This document shows, one piece after another, positions 27,980 to 37,155 of a DNA stretch of 64,000 nucleotides. The DNA is taken from contig CAVTWL010000004.1 in NCBI GenBank assembly GCA_963738375.1, positions 682,001-746,000 on the forward strand. The letters run 5' to 3'. Origin of the DNA: Bog-159 sp963738375. Its GTDB lineage: Bacteria; Acidobacteriota; Terriglobia; Bryobacterales; Bryobacteraceae. Position numbers and translations under genes: made by a program. Positions within the stretch are counted from its first letter, which is position 1, and the number at the start of each line of letters is the position of its first letter. The notes beneath the pieces are model-generated. The model did not search any database. It saw nothing but the letters and a program-made list of their open reading frames with translations, and was not told where the DNA came from.

Positions 27980-29320
27980 TTACGCTAATATAGCTTCGTC
28001 CGAGAACGGCGCTTCCGCCTCTTGGGCGGCTTCGCGCTCCAGCTCGGCTTCGGTTTCCACTTGCATGCCCCGCGCCATCATGCCCGCGATTACCCATACA
28101 TACCCGCAGACTTGCAGGTAGTTCCAGCGATCGCCAAACATGTTGGCGACGAACGCGGTGGCCAGCCACGCGGCGAGTCCAAGTCCCAGTGATGCGTAGA
28201 AGGGGTCTTGCGCGTGGCGCGAGAAGCGGAGTCCGACCCAGAACAACTTCCACAGCATCCACAGAAACAACGCCAAGCCGAGAACGCCGGTTTCGACCAG
28301 CAGTTTCAGGAAGAAATTGTGAGTATCTTCGTAATCGCCGATGCGGTGCATGTAGGCGTAGGTATTGAATCCGGACCCCAGCACGACGTTGGAATCGAAC
28401 ACCTGCATGGCGTCTTGCCACAGATTGATGCGGGTTTCCGAGGAGTGGTCGAGGGCCCCAGTTTCGTAAGTCATGGTGACGCGCTGGCGGACGGCGTTCG
28501 GCACCAGAGCCGTCCAGGTGAAGACGAAGGCAATCAAGACTGCCAGCATCCAACGCTTTTTCGCCAATCCGAGAAACAGCCAGCCGGCGAGAATCGCGAC
28601 ATAGGCGCCCCGGGACATGCTGTACATCAGGCAGACAGCCGATAGCGCAGCCAATCCGAAGTAAGCGAGGCGGATGAGAAGATTTTTCTCGAATGCCGCC
28701 AGCGCCATGAGAAGGATTGCGAATTGCGCTTCGAACGCGGCCATGCCGTTGATGCCCGCGTAACCCATGCTGCCGGCATCGCGCAGGTCATAGGAAAACG
28801 CCGAGAAATCGCGGCCGGCTATGGTGGCGAGGAAGTTACGGTCGAGCGAAAGAACAGACAGGCACATCAGGACGATGATGATTTTCATCTGCCACTTGGA
28901 GGGTTGAATCGCAGCCATGAGCAGCAGCATTGCCGGCATCATCATGTAATCGGCCCACACTGAAAATCTTTCGGTTCCAGGAAAGGGCAGGGAGACGCCT
29001 AGATAGAATGAGCCCAGAATCAGGGACACGAAAGTGAAGACCGCGTAGATGCCGATAATGGTTGTAAACGGCGTCTTCGGCAGAAGCGAGCCCTTGCGGC
29101 GCAGCAAACCGATGGCGACCGCCACGAGGACGATGGTGATTACGCTGGCTCCCAGGGGAAAATCGTTGATGCGGTAGCGGACAGTTTGCAGGGGGATGAT
29201 GGGGGCCAAGTAGAACATCCCCACCACGGGCCGCCAGAACAGGCTGGCGAGCACCGCGAAGATCGCTCCCGAATAGAGCAGAATTCCCAGCGAGCCTTCC
29301 GCGCCGAAGTGAAGTGACAT
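27980..29320 (-). CDS. wzy: O-antigen ligase/polymerase-like membrane protein (Wzy candidate)
   Basis: 446 residues, ~11-12 hydrophobic helices, and a large extracytoplasmic loop containing SSETRINLWQDAMQVFDSNVVLGSGFNTY...DYEDTHNFFLKLLVETGVLGLALFL, which is the Wzy_C/O-antigen-ligase signature (R-x-x-W, G.G...., H-N-x-x-L). In a locus with Wzx and Wzz but no other candidate, it is the likely polymerase. The 18-bp spacing to the flippase start indicates co-transcription. Confidence 0.87.
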   Translation of the reverse strand: MSLHFGAEGSLGILLYSGAIFAVLASLFWRPVVGMFYLAPIIPLQTVRYRINDFPLGASVITIVLVAVAIGLLRRKGSLLPKTPFTTIIGIYAVFTFVSLILGSFYLGVSLPFPGTERFSVWADYMMMPAMLLLMAAIQPSKWQMKIIIVLMCLSVLSLDRNFLATIAGRDFSAFSYDLRDAGSMGYAGINGMAAFEAQFAILLMALAAFEKNLLIRLAYFGLAALSAVCLMYSMSRGAYVAILAGWLFLGLAKKRWMLAVLIAFVFTWTALVPNAVRQRVTMTYETGALDHSSETRINLWQDAMQVFDSNVVLGSGFNTYAYMHRIGDYEDTHNFFLKLLVETGVLGLALFLWMLWKLFWVGLRFSRHAQDPFYASLGLGLAAWLATAFVANMFGDRWNYLQVCGYVWVIAGMMARGMQVETEAELEREAAQEAEAPFSDEAILA

Positions 29321-29329
29321 AGGAAGCTG

Positions 29330-30345
29330 TTAGCTCAGTTCCGCTGCGGGGCCCGATTGGGGCGCCAACGCTGCGGGCCGCCGCGATTTGCGAGTCCCGC
29401 CAACGCCCAGCAAACAAAATGCACGTGCAATCCCATAGGCGGCATACAAGGCTGTCAGCGGAGCCAGATACCGCCATTTCTTACGTTCCAGGCAAGCCAT
29501 CAAAGCCAGCGCCAGAGGTCCCGCCAACAGTACCGCGGCGCCCGCGGCAGCGCTGGGCACATTGCCCAACAACGCGGCGGCGACCAGACCCAAAACACTC
29601 GCCGCCAGAGCCATCAACATATACACGGCGAAAAGCATGGCCTTCCGCGATTTCGAATGCGCGATGTCGCGCAGGAAAACGCGATGTACGTTCACGCCGT
29701 GCCAGGACTGCTTCCGGTAGAATCCGCTCAAGGTCTGCGGAGTACCGAGATGCACGACGCTCAGCGAGGGAACGGCCAAGACGGGAACCTGCGAGCGGGC
29801 GGCCCGTTCGCAAAACTCGGTATCCTCGCTGGTCACGATGGTTTCATCGAAGCCGCCCAGGTTGATGAACAACTCGCGTCCGATGGCGGTGTCGCCGCCG
29901 GGCACATACGAGACCGGCCCATCCTTCAAATGCCAAAGGTCTCCATACCAGGTTCGCGCCACCCAGGAAGAATCCTCCGGGATACGATACTGCGCCCCGA
30001 CGATGCGGTTTTCATCGGCGCGCAGCAAATCCACAAGCTGCATCAGCCAGTGAGAGGGCGCGACGCAGTCGGCATCCGAGAAAGGCCAGAAAGTCGCCTT
30101 TCGCGGCGGACGCGCCGGCGTTGCGGAGGGCCGAAATCCGGACGCCGCTACGCTCCAGCACGGAGACGTTCAGCGAGCCCGCGAAAGCCGGCCGCTACCT
30201 CGCGGGTGCGGTCCGTCGACCCGTTGTCGACGACGATCACTTCAAACAGGTTGGGCGACAGCTTTTGCTGTTCGAGCGACGCCAGGCATGCGCCGATTAC
30301 AGCTTCTTCGTTCAAGGCCGGAACGATTACGGAAATCCGCAGCAT
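29330..30345 (-). CDS. GT2-family glycosyltransferase with C-terminal membrane helices, two 1-bp indels
   Basis: Reconstructed length 337 residues. N-terminal GT-A motifs ISVIVPALNEEAVIGACLASL and VIVVDNGSTDRT lie in one frame, a middle ~35 residues (VLERSGVRISALRNAGASAAKGDFLAFLD) in a second, and the rest in a third. The joins need removal of one base near 30183 and one of the CC at 30076-30077, giving the DADC motif. The C-terminal part has SEDTEFCERAARS (acceptor site) and two to three membrane helices. Expected: sugar transfer in repeat-unit assembly. Confidence 0.78.
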
Positions 30346-30347
30346 GC

Positions 30348-31862
30348 CTAAGCCTTTTGCGCCAGGGCGGCCATCACTTGCGAGCCCAACACGTCGGTCT
30401 GCAGCGGGCTGCCATATTGCTTCAAATATTTCACGTTGCTGTAATAGGCATCGCCGTAATCGGATATTTGCCCGCTCTCAAAAGCCTCTTTGATTTCGTA
30501 GATTCCGTCTTCGAGTCTCTTCGAGCAAGTAAAGCCCAAGTGGCCCTTGATTTTGTCGAAAGACACGCGGTAGCTCCGGCGGTCCGAATTTTCGACGTGC
30601 TCGACGCGGGTGTTGGGGAAGAACTTCACCAGTTTGGCGGCCACATCCGTGAGGGTGTAGTTCAAGCGGCTGTCGCCCACGTTGTAGATTTGTCCGCCCA
30701 CCAGCGACACGGGCGCTTCGAGGACGCGCATAATGGCGGCGGCGGCGTCGGCCACGTGCAGGAAAGGCCGCCACTGCTCGCCGTTGTAGATGGTGACCAC
30801 CTTTTCCTTGAGAGCCTTAGCGGTTAACAGGTTTACAACCAGGTCGAAGCGGGGCCGCGGCGACAAGCCGAAAATGGTGGAGAAGCGCAGAATGGTGGGG
30901 TGGAAGCTGGCGTTGGCCGCGGCCAGCAGCACCTGTTCGGAATCGACTTTGGTATCCGCGTACAGCGAAATCGGCTGCACTTGCGAATTCTCGTCCATCA
31001 CTGCTTCGGAGGCTCCGTACACACTGCAGCTTGAAGCGAAAATGAAGCGCTGCACCTGCTCGCCCTTGGCGATTTCGATCATCATGCGGGTGGCGGCGAA
31101 GTTGATTTCCTGGGCGGTCTTGTGATCCTGGTCGCAGGCGGGATCGCCCACAATCGCGGCCAGGTGGATGACGGCGCCGGCCCCGCGCATGGAACTGACC
31201 ACGTCCTGAATGTTGCGGCAGTCGCCGCGCATGAACTCGAGGCGCGGATGGTCCAGCACTTCCTCGATCGCCGAGGATCCATAAACCAGGTTGTCCAGAA
31301 CGCGCACGCGGAAGCCGCGCTTCAAGAGCGCGCGAACTACCAATGAACCGATGTAGCCGGCGCCGCCAACCACGAGCACCAACTCGCCGCGCGGAACGAC
31401 GGCCGGCCGCTCGGCCTTTTCGTGTTCAAACAGGGTGTGCTTGAGCCAGCGGATACCCGGCGTACCAACCACCGTGAGCAGGGCAAAGATGAGGGCCGCG
31501 GTTCGAGGCAGGGTTTCGCTGCTGCGCAGCAAGAAACTGGCCGCCAGCATGCCCAAGGCGGCGATGCCCGCGCTGGATGCGGCGCGGCGCAGGGCGAGCG
31601 ACTTGCTGTAAGTTCGCGATGTCGTATACAACCCGCTGAGGGCGTAGAAGCCCGGGAACAGGAACGACAAAGGCAAGAATAAAGTTAAGTAGTAATGGCG
31701 CAGCTCCGCTAATCCCACGCGCACGGATTGTTCCGAGCCTGTTTGGAATTGGAGAGCGACCACCATCAAGGCAGCCAACATGGCTGTCTGTACGATCAGG
31801 AAATCCGCAATCACGCGGAGCGTGATGCGTGAGAAGTTTGAGGCAATCCCGGCCGGTTTCAT
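30348..31862 (-). CDS. Membrane-anchored NAD-dependent sugar epimerase/dehydratase (extended SDR)
   Basis: 504 residues. The first ~140 form about four hydrophobic helices. The rest is an extended SDR: Rossmann motif VVGGAGYIGSLVVRALL, GDCRN, HLAAIVGDP, a catalytic SSCSVYGASE Ser and YADTK Tyr-Lys pair, and RFSTIFG. Membrane-anchored sugar-nucleotide SDRs of the PglF/WbpM type also start with four helices, but their catalytic Tyr is often replaced by Met; here YxxxK is intact, and the soluble part looks more like UDP-glucose epimerase-type enzymes. Its likely role is sugar-nucleotide supply at the membrane for exopolysaccharide synthesis; the exact reaction is unknown. Confidence 0.82.
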   Translation of the reverse strand: MKPAGIASNFSRITLRVIADFLIVQTAMLAALMVVALQFQTGSEQSVRVGLAELRHYYLTLFLPLSFLFPGFYALSGLYTTSRTYSKSLALRRAASSAGIAALGMLAASFLLRSSETLPRTAALIFALLTVVGTPGIRWLKHTLFEHEKAERPAVVPRGELVLVVGGAGYIGSLVVRALLKRGFRVRVLDNLVYGSSAIEEVLDHPRLEFMRGDCRNIQDVVSSMRGAGAVIHLAAIVGDPACDQDHKTAQEINFAATRMMIEIAKGEQVQRFIFASSCSVYGASEAVMDENSQVQPISLYADTKVDSEQVLLAAANASFHPTILRFSTIFGLSPRPRFDLVVNLLTAKALKEKVVTIYNGEQWRPFLHVADAAAAIMRVLEAPVSLVGGQIYNVGDSRLNYTLTDVAAKLVKFFPNTRVEHVENSDRRSYRVSFDKIKGHLGFTCSKRLEDGIYEIKEAFESGQISDYGDAYYSNVKYLKQYGSPLQTDVLGSQVMAALAQKA

Positions 31863-31918
31863 TTCAGTTCATCCACCATTTCTTTTCATCAAGGAAGCTA
31901 CTTGGGGGGGCGATTTGT

Positions 31919-33133
31919 TTAGTCGCCCGCGGCGGCCATCATGGCCCAATTCTTTTTGCGCGATTGCCGCGCGATGTTGCGGACCGCTCCAGCCACATAC
32001 GCCACTTGCTCTTCGGTCATGGCCGGGAACAGGGGCAGCGAGATCAGCCGCGGATACAGTTCGAGGGCGCGCGGCACCCGATTCTGGCGCAGATTCGCAT
32101 GCGCGGCGAAGAACGGATGCAGAGGAATCGGGATGAAGTGTACGCTGGTCCCCACGCCCTTTTCCTTCAGCTGTTCGATGAACTCGTCGCGATCGATTTC
32201 GAGGCGGTCGAGGTTGAGTTTCAGCGTATAGAGGTGCCAGGCGTGGCGGCTGTCTTCGCGATCGGCGGGCCGCTCTACTTCTTCCACATCGGCCAGCAGG
32301 TTGTTGTACATCTCCGCGAAGCGCGTGCGCGCTTCGATGAAGCCTTCCAGCTTGCGGAGTTGATGAATGCCGATGGACGACTGGATGTCGCTCATGTTGT
32401 ACTTGAAGCCGGACTCGAGCACTTCGTACTTCCAACTGCCCTTGTCCGAGTACCGGTTCCAGGCGTTCTTGCTGATCCCGTGCAGCGAGAGAATCTTCAT
32501 GCGCGAGGCCAGTTCTTCATCGTGGGTCAGCACCATGCCGCCTTCGCCGGTGGTCAGGTTCTTTACTGCGTAGAAACTGAATACCGACGCCGCGCTGTGT
32601 TCGCCGGTCACGCCGTGGGCGGCGCCGGCATGGCGGCCTTTGTAAAGCGACCCCGCGGCGTGGGCGCAATCCTCGATGACGTCCAGGCCGTGACGGCGCG
32701 CCAGAAACCAGATCGCCTCCATATCGCAGGGCAGGCCCGCAAAGTGTACGGGCACGATGGCGCGGGTCTTTTCGGTGATGCGGGCGGCGATGGAGGCAGG
32801 ATCGATGTTGCCGTCCGGACCCACATCCGCCAGCACCGGCGTCGCGCCGGTATGAATGATGGTGTTCACGGTCGCGCAGAACGTCAGCGGGGTAGTGATC
32901 ACCTCCATGCCCGGTCCAACATTGAGACCTTTGAGTGCGAGGTGTAGACCCGAGGTGCACGAGTTCACCGCCAAGGCGTGCGGCACGCCGGTGTATTCGC
33001 TGAATTCCCGCTCGAATTGGCTGGTTCGCGGACCACTGGTCAGCCAGCCCGATTTGAGTGTGGCTACGACTTCGTTAATCTCATCGTCTCCGATGCTGGC
33101 GCGATGATAGGGTACTTGCACAATAGATTGCAT
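31919..33133 (-). CDS. DegT/DnrJ/EryC1/StrS-family sugar aminotransferase
   Basis: 404 residues, PLP-dependent fold I. N-terminus VPYHRASIGDDEINEVVATLKSGWLTSGP is the standard start of the family; PLP-binding Lys lies in FYAVKNLTTGEGG; the DVIEDCAHAAGS motif holds the Asp that pairs with the pyridine nitrogen. It makes an amino sugar nucleotide from a keto sugar, probably with the adjoining SDR, giving a nitrogen-bearing sugar that the two deacetylases in the locus could act on once acetylated. Confidence 0.93.
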   Translation of the reverse strand: MQSIVQVPYHRASIGDDEINEVVATLKSGWLTSGPRTSQFEREFSEYTGVPHALAVNSCTSGLHLALKGLNVGPGMEVITTPLTFCATVNTIIHTGATPVLADVGPDGNIDPASIAARITEKTRAIVPVHFAGLPCDMEAIWFLARRHGLDVIEDCAHAAGSLYKGRHAGAAHGVTGEHSAASVFSFYAVKNLTTGEGGMVLTHDEELASRMKILSLHGISKNAWNRYSDKGSWKYEVLESGFKYNMSDIQSSIGIHQLRKLEGFIEARTRFAEMYNNLLADVEEVERPADREDSRHAWHLYTLKLNLDRLEIDRDEFIEQLKEKGVGTSVHFIPIPLHPFFAAHANLRQNRVPRALELYPRLISLPLFPAMTEEQVAYVAGAVRNIARQSRKKNWAMMAAAGD

Positions 33134-33157
33134 GGGAATCTCCTCCGAAAATATTCG

Positions 33158-33757
33158 CTAGCGTTTGGCGGCGGCCCTGAATACCAGCCCCGCGGTCGCC
33201 AGTACGATTTTGAAATCTGTTAACACTGTCCGGCCGCGCAAATAATCCAGGTCCATACGGAGCTTGCGGTCCATTAAGTGGGTTAGGTAATAGTCGTAGG
33301 CGTCGACGTTTTCGGGAATGGTTTCCGACTCGTCGTCGCTTTCCAGTTGCACTTTTCCGGTTACGCCGGGTTTTACCGCCAGCACCACGCGCTGGCTGGG
33401 CGTATACAGGGCGACGATCTCCGGCGATTCCGGCCGCGGCCCGACCAGGGTCATATCACCGGCCAGTAGGTTGAAGAACTGGGGCAATTCGTCGATTTTG
33501 GTCTTACGCAGGACGCGGCCGAAGCGGGTGACGCGAGGATCATTCTTGCCGGTGATGGGACCCATTTTGGCCGCGCCGTTGACCATGGTGCGGAACTTCC
33601 ACATCTTGAAATTGCGGCCGCCGCGCCCCGCCCGCCAGCCTCCATAAAACGGATTGCCCGGCGACGAAATATATACCTCCAGCATTACCGCCAACATCAA
33701 CGGGCTCAACAGGGCGAGCGCCACCACCGCGACTGCAACGTCAGCTAACCTTCGCAT
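33158..33757 (-). CDS. Undecaprenyl-phosphate sugar phosphotransferase (priming, short PglC/PssY type)
   Basis: 199 residues. One N-terminal re-entrant helix (VAVAVVALALLSPLMLAVMLEVYI) followed by the catalytic domain: FKMWKFRTMVNGA, KIDELPQFFNLLAGDMTLVGPRPESP (the Asp-Glu catalytic dyad and the Arg-containing GPRP motif), and KPGVTGKVQLES. It lacks the extra N-terminal domain of WbaP/WcaJ-type enzymes and so is the monotopic short form. It starts repeat-unit synthesis by moving a sugar-1-phosphate onto undecaprenyl phosphate. Confidence 0.92.
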   Translation of the reverse strand: MRRLADVAVAVVALALLSPLMLAVMLEVYISSPGNPFYGGWRAGRGGRNFKMWKFRTMVNGAAKMGPITGKNDPRVTRFGRVLRKTKIDELPQFFNLLAGDMTLVGPRPESPEIVALYTPSQRVVLAVKPGVTGKVQLESDDESETIPENVDAYDYYLTHLMDRKLRMDLDYLRGRTVLTDFKIVLATAGLVFRAAAKR

Positions 33758-33773
33758 AGTTTTGTAGATATAC

Positions 33774-34853
33774 CTATCGGGAAATTCGAGTGAAGTACGA
33801 TTGCTCAGGCTGTCTGCGAATGGCGCTCGGCAGGAACCACCGGAAGCCGGCGAGAAATCCCAGACCCCAGGAGAAGTGATACACGGTGAAGACCGCCGGG
33901 AGGTAAGGCAGCGTCTCCCAGCCGGACTTGCGCGCGGCTATCACCGATGCCGCGGCGTTGGCCGTGCCATAAGCCACCAGCAGGGCCAACCACAATCCCG
34001 CCACTAGCGCGAACTCGGCGCGAAACGCGGCAGCGGCGATCACGCAGGCGAGGCAAAGCCCGATATGCGCCAGGACGAACACTACCGGCGCGAGGTGCCG
34101 CCACGATCCCGGAATGCGATGCTTGCGCACCACCGCCGCTTTCCAGAAACCGTACTGGAAGTATTGGAGGAACAGCGCCTTGAGCGTGGCTCGCGGCGAA
34201 TACCACGAGACGATTTCCGGGCTCTGCCAGATTTTGCCGCCGGCGCGGATGAGCCGCAAATTCAATTCGTCATCCTGATTGCGCACCAAAACTTCGTCGA
34301 ACAGCCCCAGGCGCTCCAGCGTATCTTTCCGCCAGCAGCCGTACGGGACCGTGTCGATCCAGCCTTCATAATTCTCATCGTGAAAGCGGGCGCCGGTGGA
34401 GAACCTGGAGTGGTACGCGGCAGCGAAAGCCCGTCCGCGGATACCCTGCACCCGCGTGCGCGCCGGACCGCCTACGTTGTCCGCGCCGGTGCGTTCCAGT
34501 TCCGCCAAGCAGCGTTTGCAATAATCCGGCGCATAAGACGTGTGCGCATCCATGCGGATCACGATGGAGCCTTGGGCGGCCCGGATCGCGGCGTTCAGCC
34601 CCGGCGAAACCACGCGCCGGGGATTGTCGATCATGCGCACTTGCGGGTGGCGCTGTCCGTACTCCGCCAGAATCTCGCGCGTGCCGTCGTCGCTCATTCC
34701 GTCCGCTACGATGGCTTCCCAGGTCACTCCGGTCATGTCTTGCCCGAGCAGGGAATCGAGAAATGGGCGGATGTGAGACCTCTCGTTGCGGCAGGCCACG
34801 ATGATGGTCAGTTGGAGGTTTTTAAGGCAGTCGCGCAAAACAGGGCGTCCCAC
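33774..34853 (-). CDS. GT2-family glycosyltransferase (ExoA-like) with C-terminal helices
   Basis: 359 residues. GT-A motifs LTIIVACRNERSHIRPFLDSLLGQD, EAIVADGMSDDGTREIL, SPGLNAAIRAAQGSIVIRMDAH (the metal-binding Asp) and NQDDELNLRLIRAGGKIW (acceptor site), with about three membrane helices in the last 120 residues. This layout resembles ExoA-type enzymes of exopolysaccharide synthesis. Acts on the cytoplasmic face of the membrane. Confidence 0.9.
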   Translation of the reverse strand: MGRPVLRDCLKNLQLTIIVACRNERSHIRPFLDSLLGQDMTGVTWEAIVADGMSDDGTREILAEYGQRHPQVRMIDNPRRVVSPGLNAAIRAAQGSIVIRMDAHTSYAPDYCKRCLAELERTGADNVGGPARTRVQGIRGRAFAAAYHSRFSTGARFHDENYEGWIDTVPYGCWRKDTLERLGLFDEVLVRNQDDELNLRLIRAGGKIWQSPEIVSWYSPRATLKALFLQYFQYGFWKAAVVRKHRIPGSWRHLAPVVFVLAHIGLCLACVIAAAAFRAEFALVAGLWLALLVAYGTANAAASVIAARKSGWETLPYLPAVFTVYHFSWGLGFLAGFRWFLPSAIRRQPEQSYFTRISR

Positions 34854-34923
34854 GCCGCTATTATTTCCGAGGAACTCCTTCTCCTTTTCTGGCGGCGCGG
34901 AAATTCGCGCCCATTTGCGATGG

Positions 34924-36066
34924 TCACGAACGGCTTCCTTGCCAGACTGCCGGCATGGCCGGCTCTCCGGTGGGCCCGTGCAGGGCTTCCTGATAAAGCC
35001 CCAAATAGCGGCGCGCGATCACTTCCGAAGAGAAATGCTCCGCAATATGCGCGCGTCCCTGCTCGCTCAGCCTCTCCGCAAACTCGGCGTCCCGCAGAAA
35101 TCGCAGGATTGCCGTCGAAAGCGCGCCCGCGTCTCGCGGTTCGCAGAGCAGTCCGGTAACGCCTTGACGAACCACCTCAGCCACCGATCCTACGTCGGTC
35201 GCCACCACCGGCTTTCCCGCCGACAGGGCTTCCAATAAGCACATCGGCATGCATTCCTGAAACGAGGGCAACACCACCACGTCCAGTGACGCATAAAATT
35301 CCGGCATGTTCTCTTGCCTGCCGGTGAAGACGACCTGCGATGCGATACCCAATCTGGCGGCCAATTCCTCCCAAGCCGGGCGAGCCGGACCTTCGCCGGC
35401 AAAAACGAATTTGGTCTCCGGGCAAGCTTGAATCACGGCCTGCGCCGCCGTAATCAAGACCGCTCCGCCCTTGTCTTCCACCAACCTACCTATGAACCCA
35501 ACACGCCGTCCGCGGCCGGGCGCGCGGTTCCGGCACGCGCGTTGAAAGGGCGCCATGTCTACGCCGTTCGGAATGGTCTTGAGGCGATTGGCCTCGACAC
35601 CCCACCGGTTCAAGATTCCGGCCACTGGACTGGATGCCGTGGCGACGCGATCGAAATTTCGTAATGCGAGCCGGTCGATGGCCGCATAGGCCCGCATGCT
35701 CTTCAGCCGGCTCGGCCAGTTGTGGCAAGTGGCCACCAGGGCCACCCGGCGCGGCCAAGCGGCCGCATATCCGTAGATGTCGGCTTTATAGCCATGCGTA
35801 TGCAGCACGTCGACGCCGTTGGTTTCCACTAGTTGGCGCAAGCGCCGCACCACTGTGCGATCCCAGCGTCCATTGCATGGTACGCTCGCCACGGTCAACC
35901 CGCTTTGCGCGGCGCGCCGTTCCAACTCGCCGTTGTGCGATCGTGAATCGCGAAACACGGCCACCATGCTGTTGCAACCGACGCCGGGGAGCGCGCGCGC
36001 CAAGGCCAAGAGCATGCTTTCGGCGCCGTAGTAGCCTTCGCTACTGATTAATTGAAGAATGGTCAC
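34924..36066 (-). CDS. GT4-family glycosyltransferase
   Basis: 380 residues, GT-B fold. N-terminus ILQLISSEGYYGAESMLLALARAL, with DVLHTHGYKADIYGYAA; C-terminal donor domain with VGFIGRLVEDKGGAVLI, EFYASLDVVVLPSFQECMPMCLLEALSAGKPVVATDVGSVAE, the E-x7-E donor motif. It follows the split deacetylase by 14 bp. Expected sugar transfer to the repeat unit. Confidence 0.92.
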   Translation of the reverse strand: MTILQLISSEGYYGAESMLLALARALPGVGCNSMVAVFRDSRSHNGELERRAAQSGLTVASVPCNGRWDRTVVRRLRQLVETNGVDVLHTHGYKADIYGYAAAWPRRVALVATCHNWPSRLKSMRAYAAIDRLALRNFDRVATASSPVAGILNRWGVEANRLKTIPNGVDMAPFQRACRNRAPGRGRRVGFIGRLVEDKGGAVLITAAQAVIQACPETKFVFAGEGPARPAWEELAARLGIASQVVFTGRQENMPEFYASLDVVVLPSFQECMPMCLLEALSAGKPVVATDVGSVAEVVRQGVTGLLCEPRDAGALSTAILRFLRDAEFAERLSEQGRAHIAEHFSSEVIARRYLGLYQEALHGPTGEPAMPAVWQGSRS

Positions 36067-36080
36067 GAGAGTCTTTCGAT

Positions 36081-37155
36081 TTATTGCCTGGGGGCAAGCA
36101 GCTTGACGAACGCTTCCGGCGCCGGTTTCGGGCGGGCCTGTTCCGTCACACGCCGTTCGGCCCTGGTGGCGCGCCAGGTTTTCCAGAAGACGTTGTACTC
36201 AAACATGGCGGGCGAGAAGCCGCCGTTTGTGCCGGTCACGCCCTGTTCACAAACATTCACGCGCGGAATCGCCATCGGATCGCTCGCCGCGGTCCAGGCG
36301 GCGCGCCTGGTCGTAAAGGCGGCGGTGAAGCCTTCCTCGGCCATCATTCGCCGCGTCAGCAGCGAGGAGTTTCCGTTGGGATAAGCGAATAAGTCGCAAG
36401 GCTGTTGGAGCGCCTGCTCGATGGCCCGCTTTGATTCGCGCACTTCGCGCCGAGCGGTTTCCGCCGGCACGGCCGTGAGGATCTGATGCGTCTGGGTGTG
36501 GCAGCCGAACCTGACCCCAGCCGCGGCCATCTCACGAATTTCGTCCCACGAGACGGTTTCGTCGCCTTCATATCCGGTCTCGCCCGGTATCGGCGTATGC
36601 AGTTCGTAAAGGCGGGCGATGTATTGCGTGCGGTGCGCCGGAGCATAAGTCTTCAGTTCCTCGATCAGCGCCTCGGTCGCCGCCCCGCTGACGGCAGGCT
36701 GGACGTTTCCCAGGATCGAAGCGACGAGTTCCGGCCAGAACGGAAGTTTGCGTCCCACAAGGCCAGAGCAAACAAAGATCGTCGAAGGAATGCCGCGTTG
36801 CCTCATTACCGGAAAAGCATTGGTGTAGTTGTCTTTCCACCCGTCGTCGAAGGTGAACAACAGGCGCAGCCGCGGATCGGATGCTTTCGCGGCATGCCCC
36901 AAAATCCACAACCTGGTACTTGTTGGTCACGTAATCCGCGAGTTTTTCGAAGGTCTGGCGCCGCACTACGATTCCGGACAGACTGCAAGTCTGCTGAAAC
37001 TCCGCATCGTTGAGGACGCGATGGAACGTCAGGACGACCCGGGCGCCGCGCCGCCTGAGCTGCCGCTTGGCCCACCACAGGCATCCGCTGGCACGCAGCA
37101 AACGGGCCCACAATTGCCGCAGGGCGGGGCGAGCCGATGGGAACCGGCTGGTCAC
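36081..37155 (-). CDS. Polysaccharide deacetylase (NodB-like), interrupted by a 1-bp indel
   Basis: Reconstructed length 357 residues from a GTG at 37155 that overlaps the TGA of the upstream kinase gene (GTGA). The N-terminal part (RGARVVLTFHRVLND...TFEKLADYVTNKYQVVDFG) joins the rest after dropping one base of the CCCC run at 36897-36900, then HAAKASDPRLRLLFTFDDGWKDNYTNAFPVM gives the catalytic Asp pair. The second metal motif is GVRFGCHTQTHQILT, and CDLFAYPNG supplies a later motif. Probably acts on N-acetyl groups of the exopolysaccharide or its precursors. Confidence 0.82.

Noticed and set aside
36081..37155. Separate deacetylase starting at ATG 36911
   Set aside because: The upstream frame supplies the missing N-terminal NodB part and joins exactly when one base of a C run is dropped, so it is one gene.
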